Numbered from the stretch's first letter, positions 18,845 to 26,568 are shown. The stretch: 35,799 nucleotides of DNA from JBCDBL01 sp039183635 (GCA_039183635.1 JBCDBL010000027.1:1-35799), one strand, 5' to 3'. The notes: generated by a model not told the origin, from the sequence alone. Translations and numbers: made by a program.

Positions 18845-19276
18845 TCACATAGTGACGGGGCCTTCGGTCGAAACCCCCGTATCTAATCCGTAATTGTATT
18901 CTGCAAGCAAGCTTGCCGTTCGAGCTAAAAGAACTCCTACGGAGAGTCCTATAAGTAAAAATTTTATCGGTGTCCCTTTTCGGAAAGATGTAACAACCAA
19001 TACTGGTATGATAAATACACTGAATAGAATAATCGAAGAAACATTTAGGGTGCCGCTATCGTTGGCAGAGTCATTTGCAAAACTCTGAAATGATATCATT
19101 GTTGAGACAAAGGCCATGCCTAATAGGCATGAAAGATACTGTAGTGCAGTACGCCACGTGACCAAAATTCGACTTTCTATTTTGCGATTCCAAAATGACT
19201 TTCTGTCGCTCCTCAACGGTTGCGACCAGTCTTCGAGAATTTCGGCAATTACGTTTGCTACTGTTTTTTTAATCAT
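18845..19276 (-). CDS. Hypothetical membrane protein in an AT-rich islet
   Basis: The 143-residue product starts MIKKTVANVIAEILEDWSQP, with a charged cytoplasmic segment of about 40 residues. Three hydrophobic segments follow, at about 44-65 (LQYLSCLLGMAFVSTMISF), 80-97 (IILFSVFIIPVLVVTSF) and 104-122 (IKFLLIGLSVGVLLARTAS). AAGGTG lies about 9 nt before the ATG. Codon use is AT-rich, unlike the flanking ppdK and nad genes, so it was probably acquired. No family is recognised. Small multi-span proteins with a charged N-terminus can be toxins, immunity or phage-exclusion proteins, but nothing here decides that. Confidence 0.6.
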   Translation of the reverse strand: MIKKTVANVIAEILEDWSQPLRSDRKSFWNRKIESRILVTWRTALQYLSCLLGMAFVSTMISFQSFANDSANDSGTLNVSSIILFSVFIIPVLVVTSFRKGTPIKFLLIGLSVGVLLARTASLLAEYNYGLDTGVSTEGPVTM

Positions 19277-19640
19277 TCACTTTGCACCTTATCAGGCTCA
19301 GCGTCCATATTCCCTTGCACCAAGACAAAACACTAGTGCAATCGGTTAGGATGGAAGCAATCCACCATCAAATAACACTATTTTCAACGCGGTCCGATTC
19401 GCGAGTCTGGTAACAAGTGCGTGGAAGTGATCGTTATTTCAGGCGATTATCAATGTATCCAATAAATATCGGACGCAGCGGATCAGAAAAGATCAGCCAC
19501 AAATCAGGCATTTATTTCACAACCTTTGATGTCCTCTTTTGGCGAAAAGTCGCCATTCCTACGGTTCGCTAATCAAGTGGTATTTAGCAGGTTCGGGCCC
19601 TTAGGGCCTCTTCCATTCTCGTTCGATAAGTTGGGAAGCA

Positions 19641-19670
19641 CTCACGCATATATAGAACGTGAGTACTCAC
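19641..19670. repeat. Overlapping palindromes built from CTCAC/GTGAG units
   Basis: CTCACG at 19641-19646 pairs with CGTGAG at 19658-19663 across 11 AT-rich bases. The second arm is also the first half of a perfect 12-bp palindrome, GTGAGTACTCAC (19659-19670). Three related half-sites in 30 bp resemble an operator for a dimeric repressor. Confidence 0.45.
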
Positions 19671-19819
19671 TTTTGTTTTCTCTGTTTCATATTGAAAAGT
19701 GTAATTGCGCCGGCGCATGCGCCACGGTCGTCTCTTTTTTGGCGCATCGTGATGTTTCCGCAACTGCGAAAATTTTTGTGGCGCGCCTTTGAAAACCCAC
19801 CATTGCCGCGGGTGTTTGG

Positions 19820-19834
19820 TTAACAAGTGGTTAA
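19820..19834 (+). promoter_or_regulatory. Perfect CtrA-binding box ahead of the cell-wall hydrolase
   Basis: TTAA at 19820-19823, seven bases (caagtgg), TTAA at 19831-19834 followed by C. This is the full CtrA consensus, about 190 bp upstream of the hydrolase start. TTGAAT (from about 19843) and TATTTC (near 19866) just downstream could be promoter elements. Binding by CtrA is inference. Confidence 0.6.
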
Positions 19835-19879
19835 CGCGGGCCTTGAATGTGACCTGTTCGAGTGATATTTCATTAAGCA

Positions 19880-19937
19880 AAGGGAGAGCGCTGACCAGGC
19901 GTCCAAATGGGCGAAATGTCAGTCAGCGCTCTCCCTT
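19880..19937. repeat. Perfect 16-bp inverted repeat in the leader of the cell-wall hydrolase
   Basis: AAGGGAGAGCGCTGAC at 19880-19895 and its exact complement GTCAGCGCTCTCCCTT at 19922-19937 flank 26 bases. It lies between the likely promoter and the gene at 20023. No T-run follows on the plus strand, so it is not a standard terminator. In RNA it would be a very stable hairpin. Confidence 0.75.
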
Positions 19938-20022
19938 CTTGCGTGTGGCGCCGTGTTTGCTGCGGTGAAACCGTGTCGGCCCGAAATGGGTCGTTTTGAA
20001 GATTGAAAGCGAATTGACGGCG

Positions 20023-20826
20023 ATGTCTGACGTAGAAGCGTTCTCTTCCAGGATAGATTGGCACTGCCGTCAGATGGTGGCGCTGCTCGGCGCCGCCGCG
20101 TGTGGCGTTGCGATCCTGTTGGACGCATCTCAGCCCCATGCTGAAATGTCGGAAGCGCCTGCCCTGGAGCAGGAGGCGGTGGCGGAGATGGCGGCTGCGT
20201 TTGCGGACCATTACGCCGCATCTGTTAAAGTCGCTGAGGTTTCAGGCGCTGCGCCGGCCCCTCGGGTGAAGCCTGCGGTCCATCGCGCCGATGCGGTGCA
20301 GACGGCCGCTGCGGGCGCGCAGGCCGATGGTGAAATTCTGGGCCGGATGGCGGCGACCTACAATTTGTCTGACTTCAAAGCCGCTGCGACGCTCGGCGAT
20401 GAACGCCGGTGCCTCGCCCAGGCGATATATTACGAAGCGCGTTCGGAAAGCGTTATGGGACAGCTTGCCGTGGCCGATGTCGTCATGAACCGCGTCGCCA
20501 ACAAGTTTTATCCAAACACGATTTGCGGCGTCGTATTTGAAGGCTCCGAACGGCGTACGGGGTGCCAGTTCTCGTTCACCTGCGATGGTTCTATGGATCG
20601 CCCGACGCAACACGTTCAATGGCGCCGCTCTGAAGAGCTTGCAGGTTATGTGATGGACGGTCTGCGTCAGCCGGTGGCGCGTACGGCGACGCATTACCAT
20701 GCCAACTATGTCAGCCCCTATTGGGCCGATAACCTCATTCCGACAGCTTACATCGGCGCCCACATGTTTTATCGGTTTCCTTCCAAGGATGACGTAAAGC
20801 CTGCGGCGCCGGCGACAATGTTTTAA
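20023..20826 (+). CDS. SleB-type cell-wall hydrolase (Hydrolase_2 family)
   Basis: The 267-residue protein has an N-terminal hydrophobic segment (about 18-34, MVALLGAAACGVAILL) as anchor or signal. A Glu/Ala-rich linker to about residue 110 leads to the catalytic SleB/CwlJ-like domain. That domain shows CLAQAIYYEARSES with the putative catalytic Glu, GQLAVADVVMNRV, CQFSFTCDG, and THYHANYVSPYW near the end. Members cleave peptidoglycan; alphaproteobacterial ones probably act in wall remodelling at division. ATG 20023 is preferred; a TTG at 19996 would add nine residues. The Shine-Dalgarno is weak. A CtrA box and a long inverted repeat precede it and a strong terminator follows, so it is monocistronic and perhaps cell-cycle controlled. 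Confidence 0.88.
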   Translation: MSDVEAFSSRIDWHCRQMVALLGAAACGVAILLDASQPHAEMSEAPALEQEAVAEMAAAFADHYAASVKVAEVSGAAPAPRVKPAVHRADAVQTAAAGAQADGEILGRMAATYNLSDFKAAATLGDERRCLAQAIYYEARSESVMGQLAVADVVMNRVANKFYPNTICGVVFEGSERRTGCQFSFTCDGSMDRPTQHVQWRRSEELAGYVMDGLRQPVARTATHYHANYVSPYWADNLIPTAYIGAHMFYRFPSKDDVKPAAPATMF

Positions 20827-20862
20827 GCTTTCAAGTATGGCGGGGAGCCGCCGCGTGGGGAG

Positions 20863-20895
20863 AACGCCGGGCTTTGCTGAAGCCCGGCGTTTTTG
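20863..20895 (+). terminator. Intrinsic terminator of the cell-wall hydrolase gene
   Basis: AACGCCGGGCTT at 20863-20874 and AAGCCCGGCGTT at 20880-20891 form a perfect 12-bp stem with a 5-nt loop, running into a short T tract. It starts 37 bp after the hydrolase stop. Confidence 0.85.
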
Positions 20896-21008
20896 TTCCA
20901 TCTAAAACCCTCGCCCTTCGGTGAAGGATCCGATACGTTTTACATTGTTGTCCGCGGACCGCCCTGAGCGGGGCTTTTGTCATCGCTGTGAAGTTTGTCT
21001 GGCGGTTT

Positions 21009-21036
21009 TTCCTCCCCCGCCAGGCGGGGGGAGGAG
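21009..21036. repeat. Single REP-like hairpin between the hydrolase and nadC
   Basis: CCTCCCCCGC at 21011-21020 faces a GCGGGGGGAGG arm at about 21024-21034. It resembles one half of the paired repeats at 534-678 and 8745-8882. No T-run follows it on the strand of nadC, so a terminator role is unlikely. Confidence 0.5.
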
Positions 21037-21109
21037 AGTGCAGGCCGCTGTCCACAGGCCTTAGGACAACGATGCTTCACAATCCAAGCTTTCAAGGGGC
21101 GGTCTTTAT

Positions 21110-21988
21110 TCACATGACGTCAAGGCCGATGTCGAGGCATGGGGCGGAGTGTGTTATAGCGCCCGATGAAATCACATCGACGCCGGTCTGGGCGATCGCG
21201 CGTACGGTGTCCAAGGCGACATTGCCCGAAGCCTCAAGGATACTACGGCCATTGGCGAGGGTGACGGCGCGCTTCAAGTTCTCCGTCGACATATTGTCTA
21301 GCATGACGATGTCGGGCCCGTGGGCCAGCGCCTCTTTCAATTGGTCGAGCGTGTCGACCTCGATTTCGATTTTCACCGTATGCCCGAGGCGGGATTGCGC
21401 TGCTTTTAACGCCGCGCCGACGCCCCCCGCCGCCGCGATGTGGTTGTCCTTGATGAGGACGGCGTCATAAAGGCCAAACCGATGGTTGACGCCGCCGCCG
21501 CAACGCACGGCGTATTTTTCAAAGGCGCGCAGGCCCGGTGTTGTTTTACGGGTGCAGGTGATGCGCGCTTTCGTTCCGTTGACGGCTTGAACGAGGGCGC
21601 GTGTCGCTGTGGCGACGCCGGACATGCGCCCAAGAAAATTCAATGCGACCCGTTCTGCGGCGAGTAGGCTGCGGGCCGCGCCTTCGGCGCGGGCGATGAC
21701 GCCCCCAGCGGCGATGTCGTCGCCGTCGGGTGTTTCAATCTCAACACGGATGGATGGGTCGACCAGGCGAAATGCGGCTTCTGCGACATATGCGCCGGCC
21801 ACCCGACCGGCTTGGCGTGCGACGATGGCGACGCAAAGGGATCTGTCGCCGGGAACGCAGGCCTGTGAGGTAATATCGCCGGCGTCGCCGAAATCTTCGG
21901 CCAGGGCGACGCGGACGGCGGCCTCCACGACAAGGCTTGGCAGGGGGGCGAGCGCGGGGGCTGACAGGGCGGCGGGCGGCGGCGTCAT
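21110..21988 (-). CDS. nadC: Nicotinate-nucleotide pyrophosphorylase (carboxylating), quinolinate phosphoribosyltransferase
   Basis: The 292-residue enzyme turns quinolinate and PRPP into nicotinate mononucleotide, CO2 and PPi, the third step of de novo NAD synthesis. EDFGDAGDITSQA (about residues 30-42), AERVALNFLGRMSGVAT (near 110-126), CTRKTTPGLRAFEKYAVRCGGG (near 139-160), HRFGLYDAVLIKDNH (near 163-177) and IEIEVDTLDQ (about 197-206) are the standard active-site blocks. VMLDNMS and EASGNV follow. Length is typical. It lies 10 bp after nadB on the same strand and is the last gene of nadABC; the stop TGA is at 21110-21112. Confidence 0.97.
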   Translation of the reverse strand: MTPPPAALSAPALAPLPSLVVEAAVRVALAEDFGDAGDITSQACVPGDRSLCVAIVARQAGRVAGAYVAEAAFRLVDPSIRVEIETPDGDDIAAGGVIARAEGAARSLLAAERVALNFLGRMSGVATATRALVQAVNGTKARITCTRKTTPGLRAFEKYAVRCGGGVNHRFGLYDAVLIKDNHIAAAGGVGAALKAAQSRLGHTVKIEIEVDTLDQLKEALAHGPDIVMLDNMSTENLKRAVTLANGRSILEASGNVALDTVRAIAQTGVDVISSGAITHSAPCLDIGLDVM

Positions 21989-21998
21989 GGCGAAATCC

Positions 21999-23579
21999 TT
22001 AGCCGGAGGCGTCGGCGGCGAGCGCTTCGGCGTCTTTTAGGGTGAGAACGGTGTGGCGGGCCCAAGCTTCATTCGTGTCGGGAAAATCCGTGCGGGCGTG
22101 CCCGCCTCTGCTTTCGGTCCGCGCGAAGGCCGCCGCGGCAATGAGCTTGCCGGTGAGGGCTGCGTTATAAAGACCGCTGGTCGTAGCGCTGTGTTCAATG
22201 TCGTGTAGTGTTTGCAGCGTGTTGGCAAGATCTTCCCGCCGCCGCAAAAGGCCCGCGCCGGCGGTCATGGTTCGGCGCAGGCGGACAAAGTCATCGCCCG
22301 CCGCTGGTTTTGGCGTCAGCTGCAGCCGGTCCTCCGGAACGTGCGCCGTCCCTGGCGCCGGCGTATCAGCGCCGTCCAGGGTCTCGGCGATGGCGGCGCC
22401 AAAGGCGACGGCCTCCAGCAAGGAGTTGGAGGCGAGGCGGTTCGCGCCGTGAACGCCTGTGCCTGCGACCTCGCCACAGGCCCATAGACCGGGTGCGGAG
22501 GTCTGGCCGCGCCTGTCCGTGCGGACGCCGCCCATATGGTAATGGACCGCCGGCGCGATGGGCAGGGGCGCGCGGACAGGATCGAGGGACGCCGCGGCGC
22601 AAGCGGCGTAGACAGCGGGGAACTTGTCGGGGAACGCCGCCCCGACGGCGTCCCGGGCGTCGAGAAACGCGCCGCGCCCTTCGGCGATTTCCTTTGCGAC
22701 GGCGCGGGCGACGATGTCGCGGGGCGCCAACTCGGCATCCGGATGAATGTTGACCATGAACCGGTCGCCGTTCTTGTTAATCAGGGCGGCGCCGGCGCCG
22801 CGCAACGCCTCCGTCGCCAAGGGCGCCGGGTCCGCGCCAACGTCGAGAGCGGTGGGGTGGAATTGAACGAACTCCGGGTCAAGAATTTCCGCCCCCGCCC
22901 GGGCGGCCATGGCGAGGCCATGGCCCTGGGCGTGCGGCGGGTTTGTCGTGACGCTGTACAGCCCGCCGATCCCGCCGGTGGCGAGGATCGTGTGACCGGC
23001 CGGGACGACGATGCGGGCCGCGTCCGGGGGCGCGCCGACTTTCGCCGCCACGACGCCGCAGACGCCATGCTCCGCTCTCAGAAGATCTTCCGCTGCATAT
23101 CCTTCCAGAAATGTGATGTGATCCGAGGCTTCGGCGGTCTCAATGAGCGCCGCCATGATCGCGGCGCCGGCCTTGTCGCCGCCGGCGTGAACGATGCGGT
23201 TCCGGCTGTGGGCGGCCTCCCGCCCAAGGGCGTATGCGCCGTCGTCGGTTCTTTCAAACGGAACGCCGCAGGCGGTTAAATCTTCAAGCCGCGCTGCGGC
23301 GGCCTCCACCAGGAATTGCGCCGCAGCGTCATCCACAAGACCCGCCCCGGCGGCGATGGTGTCGGCCAGGTGCAGCGCCGGGTTGTCGTCCGGGCCGACC
23401 GCAGCGGCAAGGCCCCCTTGCGCCCAGGCGCTTGACGCGCCATGGCCTACGGGCGCTGCGGTCATCACGATAACGGGACGAGGACGGAGCTTTATTGCGG
23501 CGAACAAGCCGGCAAGTCCGGCGCCGATGATGAGAACGGCGCCGGGGGGAAGCTTTAAGGTTTCAATAGAGGCGGTCAT
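21999..23579 (-). CDS. nadB: L-aspartate oxidase
   Basis: The 526-residue FAD enzyme oxidises L-aspartate to iminoaspartate, the substrate passed to NadA. VLIIGAGLAGLFAAIKL (about 15-31) is the dinucleotide-binding fold. GHGASSAWAQGGLAAAVG (near 44-61), HAGGDKAGAAIM (near 131), FVQFHPTAL (near 239), HYHMGGVRTD (near 346) and GANRLASNSLLEAVAFG (near 379-395) are family signatures. A C-terminal helical domain of the succinate dehydrogenase flavoprotein type closes it. The start at 23579 has only a weak ribosome-binding site. It follows nadA by 89 bp, a gap that contains a short hairpin (GCCCTGT/ACAGGGC), and precedes nadC by 10 bp. Confidence 0.96.
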   Translation of the reverse strand: MTASIETLKLPPGAVLIIGAGLAGLFAAIKLRPRPVIVMTAAPVGHGASSAWAQGGLAAAVGPDDNPALHLADTIAAGAGLVDDAAAQFLVEAAAARLEDLTACGVPFERTDDGAYALGREAAHSRNRIVHAGGDKAGAAIMAALIETAEASDHITFLEGYAAEDLLRAEHGVCGVVAAKVGAPPDAARIVVPAGHTILATGGIGGLYSVTTNPPHAQGHGLAMAARAGAEILDPEFVQFHPTALDVGADPAPLATEALRGAGAALINKNGDRFMVNIHPDAELAPRDIVARAVAKEIAEGRGAFLDARDAVGAAFPDKFPAVYAACAAASLDPVRAPLPIAPAVHYHMGGVRTDRRGQTSAPGLWACGEVAGTGVHGANRLASNSLLEAVAFGAAIAETLDGADTPAPGTAHVPEDRLQLTPKPAAGDDFVRLRRTMTAGAGLLRRREDLANTLQTLHDIEHSATTSGLYNAALTGKLIAAAAFARTESRGGHARTDFPDTNEAWARHTVLTLKDAEALAADASG

Positions 23580-23668
23580 AGCGGCGTCGCTCGGGCGAGC
23601 GTCCTTCTTATTCGCCCGGCGCGACCGCCCTGTATTTTACAACAGGGCGTCCGCTGAAGGCGCCGACG

Positions 23669-24793
23669 TTAGATTCGCGCTTCGACGGCGGCGACTTCGG
23701 CGGGGCGTCTGCGCACGAACCCCTGTTTCGATGGCGTCGTCGGAAGATCGACCATGCGCTGCACGGCCACGCGCGCCCGGGCCGCCACGTCCTCATCCAC
23801 CAGAACCTCATGGGTCATGGTTTCAAGGCTTTTCAAAATGCCGGGCAGGGTGATGCGTTTCATGTGCGGGCAAAGATTACAGGGTCGCACGAAATTCACC
23901 GTCGGGTTCTCAAGGGCGACATTATCGCTCATGGAACATTCTGTGATCAGCACAACGTTGCGCGGACTGTTATCGCGCACATAGCCGCTCATGGCGCCGG
24001 TGGAACCGGCGAAATCCGCCTCCGCCAGAACGTCCGGGGGGCATTCGGGGTGTGCGAGAACGACGACGCCCGGGGTCGCATCACGCATTTCGCGGATATC
24101 CTCTGCGGTAAACTGTTCGTGCACCTCGCAGGAGCCGGCCCAGGTGATGACCTCGATATCGGTCATCGCCGCCACGTTCTTGGCGAGATACTGGTCGGGA
24201 ATGAGAATGACTTTTTTAACGCCCCAGTCCGCACATATGTGCTCCACCACCTCTACGGCGTTGGAGGACGTGCAGCAGATGTCGGTTTCCGCTTTGACGT
24301 CGGCTGTCGTATTCACATAGGTGACGACAGGCACGCCGGGATAGCGTTGCTTCAACAGGCGCACGTCGCGGCCGGTGATGGAGGATGCGAGGGAGCAGCC
24401 GGCCTCCATGTCCGGGATCAGTATGGTTTTTTCAGGGCTCAGAATTTTCGATGTTTCGGCCATGAAGTGCACGCCGGCCTGAACGATTACTTTTGCGTCG
24501 GTTTTTGCGGCCTCTTTGGCCAGTTGCAGGCTGTCGCCCATATAGTCCCCGACGCAGTAAAAAATCTCCGGGGTCATATAATTGTGGGCGAGTATGACGG
24601 CGTCGCGTTGGTCTTTAAGATCGTTGATCGCCGCGACATAGGGCGCGTAGAGCGGCCATTCGAATTGCGGCACGACGCGGGCGACGCGCTCGTACAGGTG
24701 ATCCGTCTTCGCCTTCACCTCGTCTGTGTAAACAAGGTCATAGGCCTCCTTACCACGCAACAGGACAGGGGCCTCATTTCCAAACGCCGCCAT
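23669..24793 (-). CDS. nadA: Quinolinate synthase A
   Basis: The 374-residue iron-sulfur enzyme condenses iminoaspartate with dihydroxyacetone phosphate to quinolinate. Family blocks are AVILAHNYMTPEIFYCVGDYMGDSLQLA (split: AHNYMTPEIFYCVGD near 69, MGDSLQLA near 85), VHFMAETSKILSPEKT (near 108), DICCTSSNAV (near 171), and HPECPPDV (248-255). The [4Fe-4S] ligands are probably Cys133 (AGCSLA), Cys174 and Cys308 (CPHMK), by analogy with other NadA proteins. GAGGAGGA stands before ATG 24793. It is the first gene of nadABC and carries the operator-like palindrome at 24821-24839 in its leader or promoter. Confidence 0.96.
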   Translation of the reverse strand: MAAFGNEAPVLLRGKEAYDLVYTDEVKAKTDHLYERVARVVPQFEWPLYAPYVAAINDLKDQRDAVILAHNYMTPEIFYCVGDYMGDSLQLAKEAAKTDAKVIVQAGVHFMAETSKILSPEKTILIPDMEAGCSLASSITGRDVRLLKQRYPGVPVVTYVNTTADVKAETDICCTSSNAVEVVEHICADWGVKKVILIPDQYLAKNVAAMTDIEVITWAGSCEVHEQFTAEDIREMRDATPGVVVLAHPECPPDVLAEADFAGSTGAMSGYVRDNSPRNVVLITECSMSDNVALENPTVNFVRPCNLCPHMKRITLPGILKSLETMTHEVLVDEDVAARARVAVQRMVDLPTTPSKQGFVRRRPAEVAAVEARI

Positions 24794-24820
24794 AAGATGT
24801 CCTCCTCGTTAAAGCCCGCT

Positions 24821-24839
24821 TATACTCAATTGGAGTATA
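24821..24839 (-). promoter_or_regulatory. Operator-like palindrome TATACTC-N5-GAGTATA ahead of nadA
   Basis: Perfect 7-bp arms (24821-24827 and 24833-24839) flank five bases, 27 bp upstream of the nadA start. Position, and the NadQ-like gene directly upstream, make it the probable binding site for that regulator. I found no second copy ahead of the regulator gene itself. Confidence 0.7.
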
Positions 24840-24849
24840 TGTGGGGTCT

Positions 24850-24871
24850 AAAAAAGCGCCCGTCCAGGGCG
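24850..24871 (-). terminator. Short terminator-like hairpin between nadQ and nadA
   Basis: Read on the minus strand, CGCCC-TGGAC-GGGCG is followed by C and six T (24871 to 24850). It lies 128 bp past the nadQ-like stop and ends about 10 bp before the nadA palindrome. It may terminate the upstream transcript. A TTGACG/TATTTT promoter-like pair (24908 to 24881) precedes it on the same strand, in which case it could act as an attenuator. Confidence 0.5.
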
Positions 24872-24998
24872 AGAAACCTAAAAATATGCAAGTGTTCGCC
24901 TGCGTCAACCTAAAAAAGCGTTAATTTGCGCACAATTTGCGCTTCTTAGCGGTTAAGGGAGCTATTGTTTTCATTCCATTACAGAGAGTGCGTCGGCG

Positions 24999-26039
24999 TT
25001 ATTTCAGTTTCGGTCGGGGAATGGCGAGGCCTGAGACGGCGCTGTCCGAGACAAGATCACGGCGGTAGCGAAACAACGCCGCCGGTCGCCCGCCGCTTTT
25101 GGAGGTGGTTTGTCCGGTGGGCTCCGTCAGTTCGCTTTTTTCAACCAGGCGGCGAAAGTTTTGCTTGTGCAGTGTAAACCCGGAGATCGCCTCAACCGTA
25201 TGCTGAAGGTCCAGTAGTGTGAACGGATCGGGCATGAGCTCGAACACCACAGGGCGGTACTTCAATTTGCCGCGCAGCCGTCCGATGGCTGTCGCCAGGA
25301 TGCGGCGATGGTCGGAGACCATGGGCTCGCCTAAAGAGCGGGCGATGGCGTCTTCGGCGCTGTTATAGGCGTCCCGGTCGCCGCGCTGGTCGCGCCAGGA
25401 TTCCGCTGCAAGTCCGGCTTCATACATTAATTCATACCGCTCAAGGACTTTCTCTTCATCCCAGGTGGCGCCGTCAAGACCGAAGCATTGTTTGATCCGG
25501 GCTTTGCGGGCTGCGGCCCGCACAGGCGTTGACGCCCTGGCGGCCCATTTTTGCAACGCAGGAATGATGCGCGCCGCAATGATGTCCGGTGCGCCGTCGC
25601 GCCAATCCTCCCATGGAAAATACGCCCGCCAGGGACGCCAGGCGGCCCGGGGCGCCGTCGTCTCCGCAGCCACGGGCGCCAAGGCGAGATAGCCGACGGA
25701 GACGATACGCGCGCCTTGCGCCGCCGCCCCGTCCAGGGCGGCGATCGGCGCCTCCCGCCCGCGGTCGCCGAAGGTGTAGAGCTGCTCCACATAGCCGGTC
25801 TGAATATCCGTCTGCGCCTTAATAAAGGCGCGTACGCCGATTTCAAAGGTTCTGTGGGCGGTCGGGTCGAAGGGGCCGAAGGGCAGGCCAAAGGCGCGGC
25901 CGAACCGGGCGCTGTGCCCTTCGGGCGGGCGCACGGACAAAACATGGGGCTCCCCGTCGATGACGGCGGCGATGACGGCGCTGAGGCCGATGACGATGCC
26001 GTTATCTGCGGCGGACTTTGACGGATGAGCGCGCGCCAT
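24999..26039 (-). CDS. nadQ: NadQ-type transcriptional regulator: Nudix-like N-terminal domain plus winged helix
   Basis: The 346-residue protein starts MARAHPSKSAADNGIVIGLS. Residues about 12-150 resemble a Nudix fold without an intact Nudix box (AAVIDGEPHVLSVRPP, QLYTFGDRGRE, VSVGYLALAP), so it is more likely a ligand sensor than a hydrolase. The C-terminal 110 residues form a winged helix, with LKYRPVVFELMPDPFTLLDLQ as the wing/helix start and FTLHKQNFRRLVEKSELTEPTG as the recognition helix, ending GRPAALFRYR. This layout is that of NrtR/NadQ regulators; NadQ controls nadABC in alphaproteobacteria. nadA is directly downstream with a palindrome. ATG 26039 is used; a 31-residue upstream extension overlaps the next gene. 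Ligand (NAD or relatives) is inferred. Confidence 0.78.
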   Translation of the reverse strand: MARAHPSKSAADNGIVIGLSAVIAAVIDGEPHVLSVRPPEGHSARFGRAFGLPFGPFDPTAHRTFEIGVRAFIKAQTDIQTGYVEQLYTFGDRGREAPIAALDGAAAQGARIVSVGYLALAPVAAETTAPRAAWRPWRAYFPWEDWRDGAPDIIAARIIPALQKWAARASTPVRAAARKARIKQCFGLDGATWDEEKVLERYELMYEAGLAAESWRDQRGDRDAYNSAEDAIARSLGEPMVSDHRRILATAIGRLRGKLKYRPVVFELMPDPFTLLDLQHTVEAISGFTLHKQNFRRLVEKSELTEPTGQTTSKSGGRPAALFRYRRDLVSDSAVSGLAIPRPKLK

Positions 26040-26049
26040 CGCGGTCGGC

Positions 26050-26568
26050 CTAACGCGCGGCTGCGCCGATCTTGAAGGGAAAAATCGGCCCTTCGACGAC
26101 GCAGGTGGCCTCCCCGATGGCGTCGATCGCATCCATCATGCGGCCATCACGACCCAAAAGATCGTCGGCGTGGGCGATCAGCAGCGGGTTCGGCTGCGCA
26201 TGGGGCGCCGCGGCGCGCAGCGTTTTGGCGAGAACGAATTCATCCGCCGTCGGCGCAGAGGCGCAGGCGACGATATAGGCCGCCGCTGTTGACCGGCTGA
26301 TCCCGGCCCAGCAATGGATCAGCATCGGCGCCTCCATGGTCCAGTCTTCGGTAAAGGCGAGCAGTTCTGCGACATGGTCGGCGCCGGGGGCGACCTTGCC
26401 CTCTTCAGGCGCCGGTATATCGTTTACGGAGAGTTTCAGATGCCGCGCGCAGGCGACGCCGGCGGGAGTGTCGATCATCGCCTCTGCGCCCAAAAGGCTC
26501 ACCAGATGGGAGGGGCCGTGGGCGGCGACGGCCTCTTCAACTTTAGATTTTGGACAAACGAAAATCAT
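26050..26568 (-). CDS. Predicted protein tyrosine phosphatase (COG5350 type)
   Basis: The 172-residue protein contains the Cys-x5-Arg active-site loop HCWAGISRST, with Cys86 as nucleophile and Arg92 binding phosphate. An upstream Asp in LSVNDIPAP (Asp50) is the likely general acid. The flanking order (SLLGAEAMIDTP, then the loop, then AAAYIVACA) matches a small, single-domain family annotated as predicted protein tyrosine phosphatase in alphaproteobacteria. The start MIFVCPKSKVEEAVA at 26568 fits the fold; the frame is open 45 residues further. The ribosome-binding site is weak. It ends 10 bp before nadQ, so the two are co-transcribed. The substrate is unknown; a nucleotide or phosphoprotein are both possible. 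Confidence 0.85.
   Translation of the reverse strand: MIFVCPKSKVEEAVAAHGPSHLVSLLGAEAMIDTPAGVACARHLKLSVNDIPAPEEGKVAPGADHVAELLAFTEDWTMEAPMLIHCWAGISRSTAAAYIVACASAPTADEFVLAKTLRAAAPHAQPNPLLIAHADDLLGRDGRMMDAIDAIGEATCVVEGPIFPFKIGAAAR

Larger units (their letters stand above)
19277..20022. other. Long AT-rich intergenic region ahead of the cell-wall hydrolase
   Basis: About 750 bp without a convincing gene. Frames at 19526-19792 (plus) and 19584-19880 (minus) lack ribosome-binding sites and recognisable protein character. The left two thirds are AT-rich. What it does hold is the promoter side of the 18845-19276 gene, a palindrome cluster at 19641-19670, a perfect CtrA box at 19820-19834, and a 16-bp inverted repeat at 19880-19937. 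Confidence 0.6.

Noticed and set aside
18833..18846. TTGAT-like half-site followed by ATCAC near the islet membrane gene
   Set aside because: The half-sites are one base too far apart and the second is imperfect for an FNR box.
19526..19792. 88-residue plus-strand frame in the AT-rich islet
   Set aside because: No ribosome-binding site, no recognisable domain, and overlaps the palindrome cluster.
19584..19880. 98-residue minus-strand frame across the CtrA box
   Set aside because: Starts with TTG without a Shine-Dalgarno and covers regulatory sequence of the hydrolase.
20961..20981. GCCC/GGGGC hairpin with TTTT as a second terminator after the hydrolase
   Set aside because: The stem is only four to five pairs; the strong terminator at 20863 already serves the gene.
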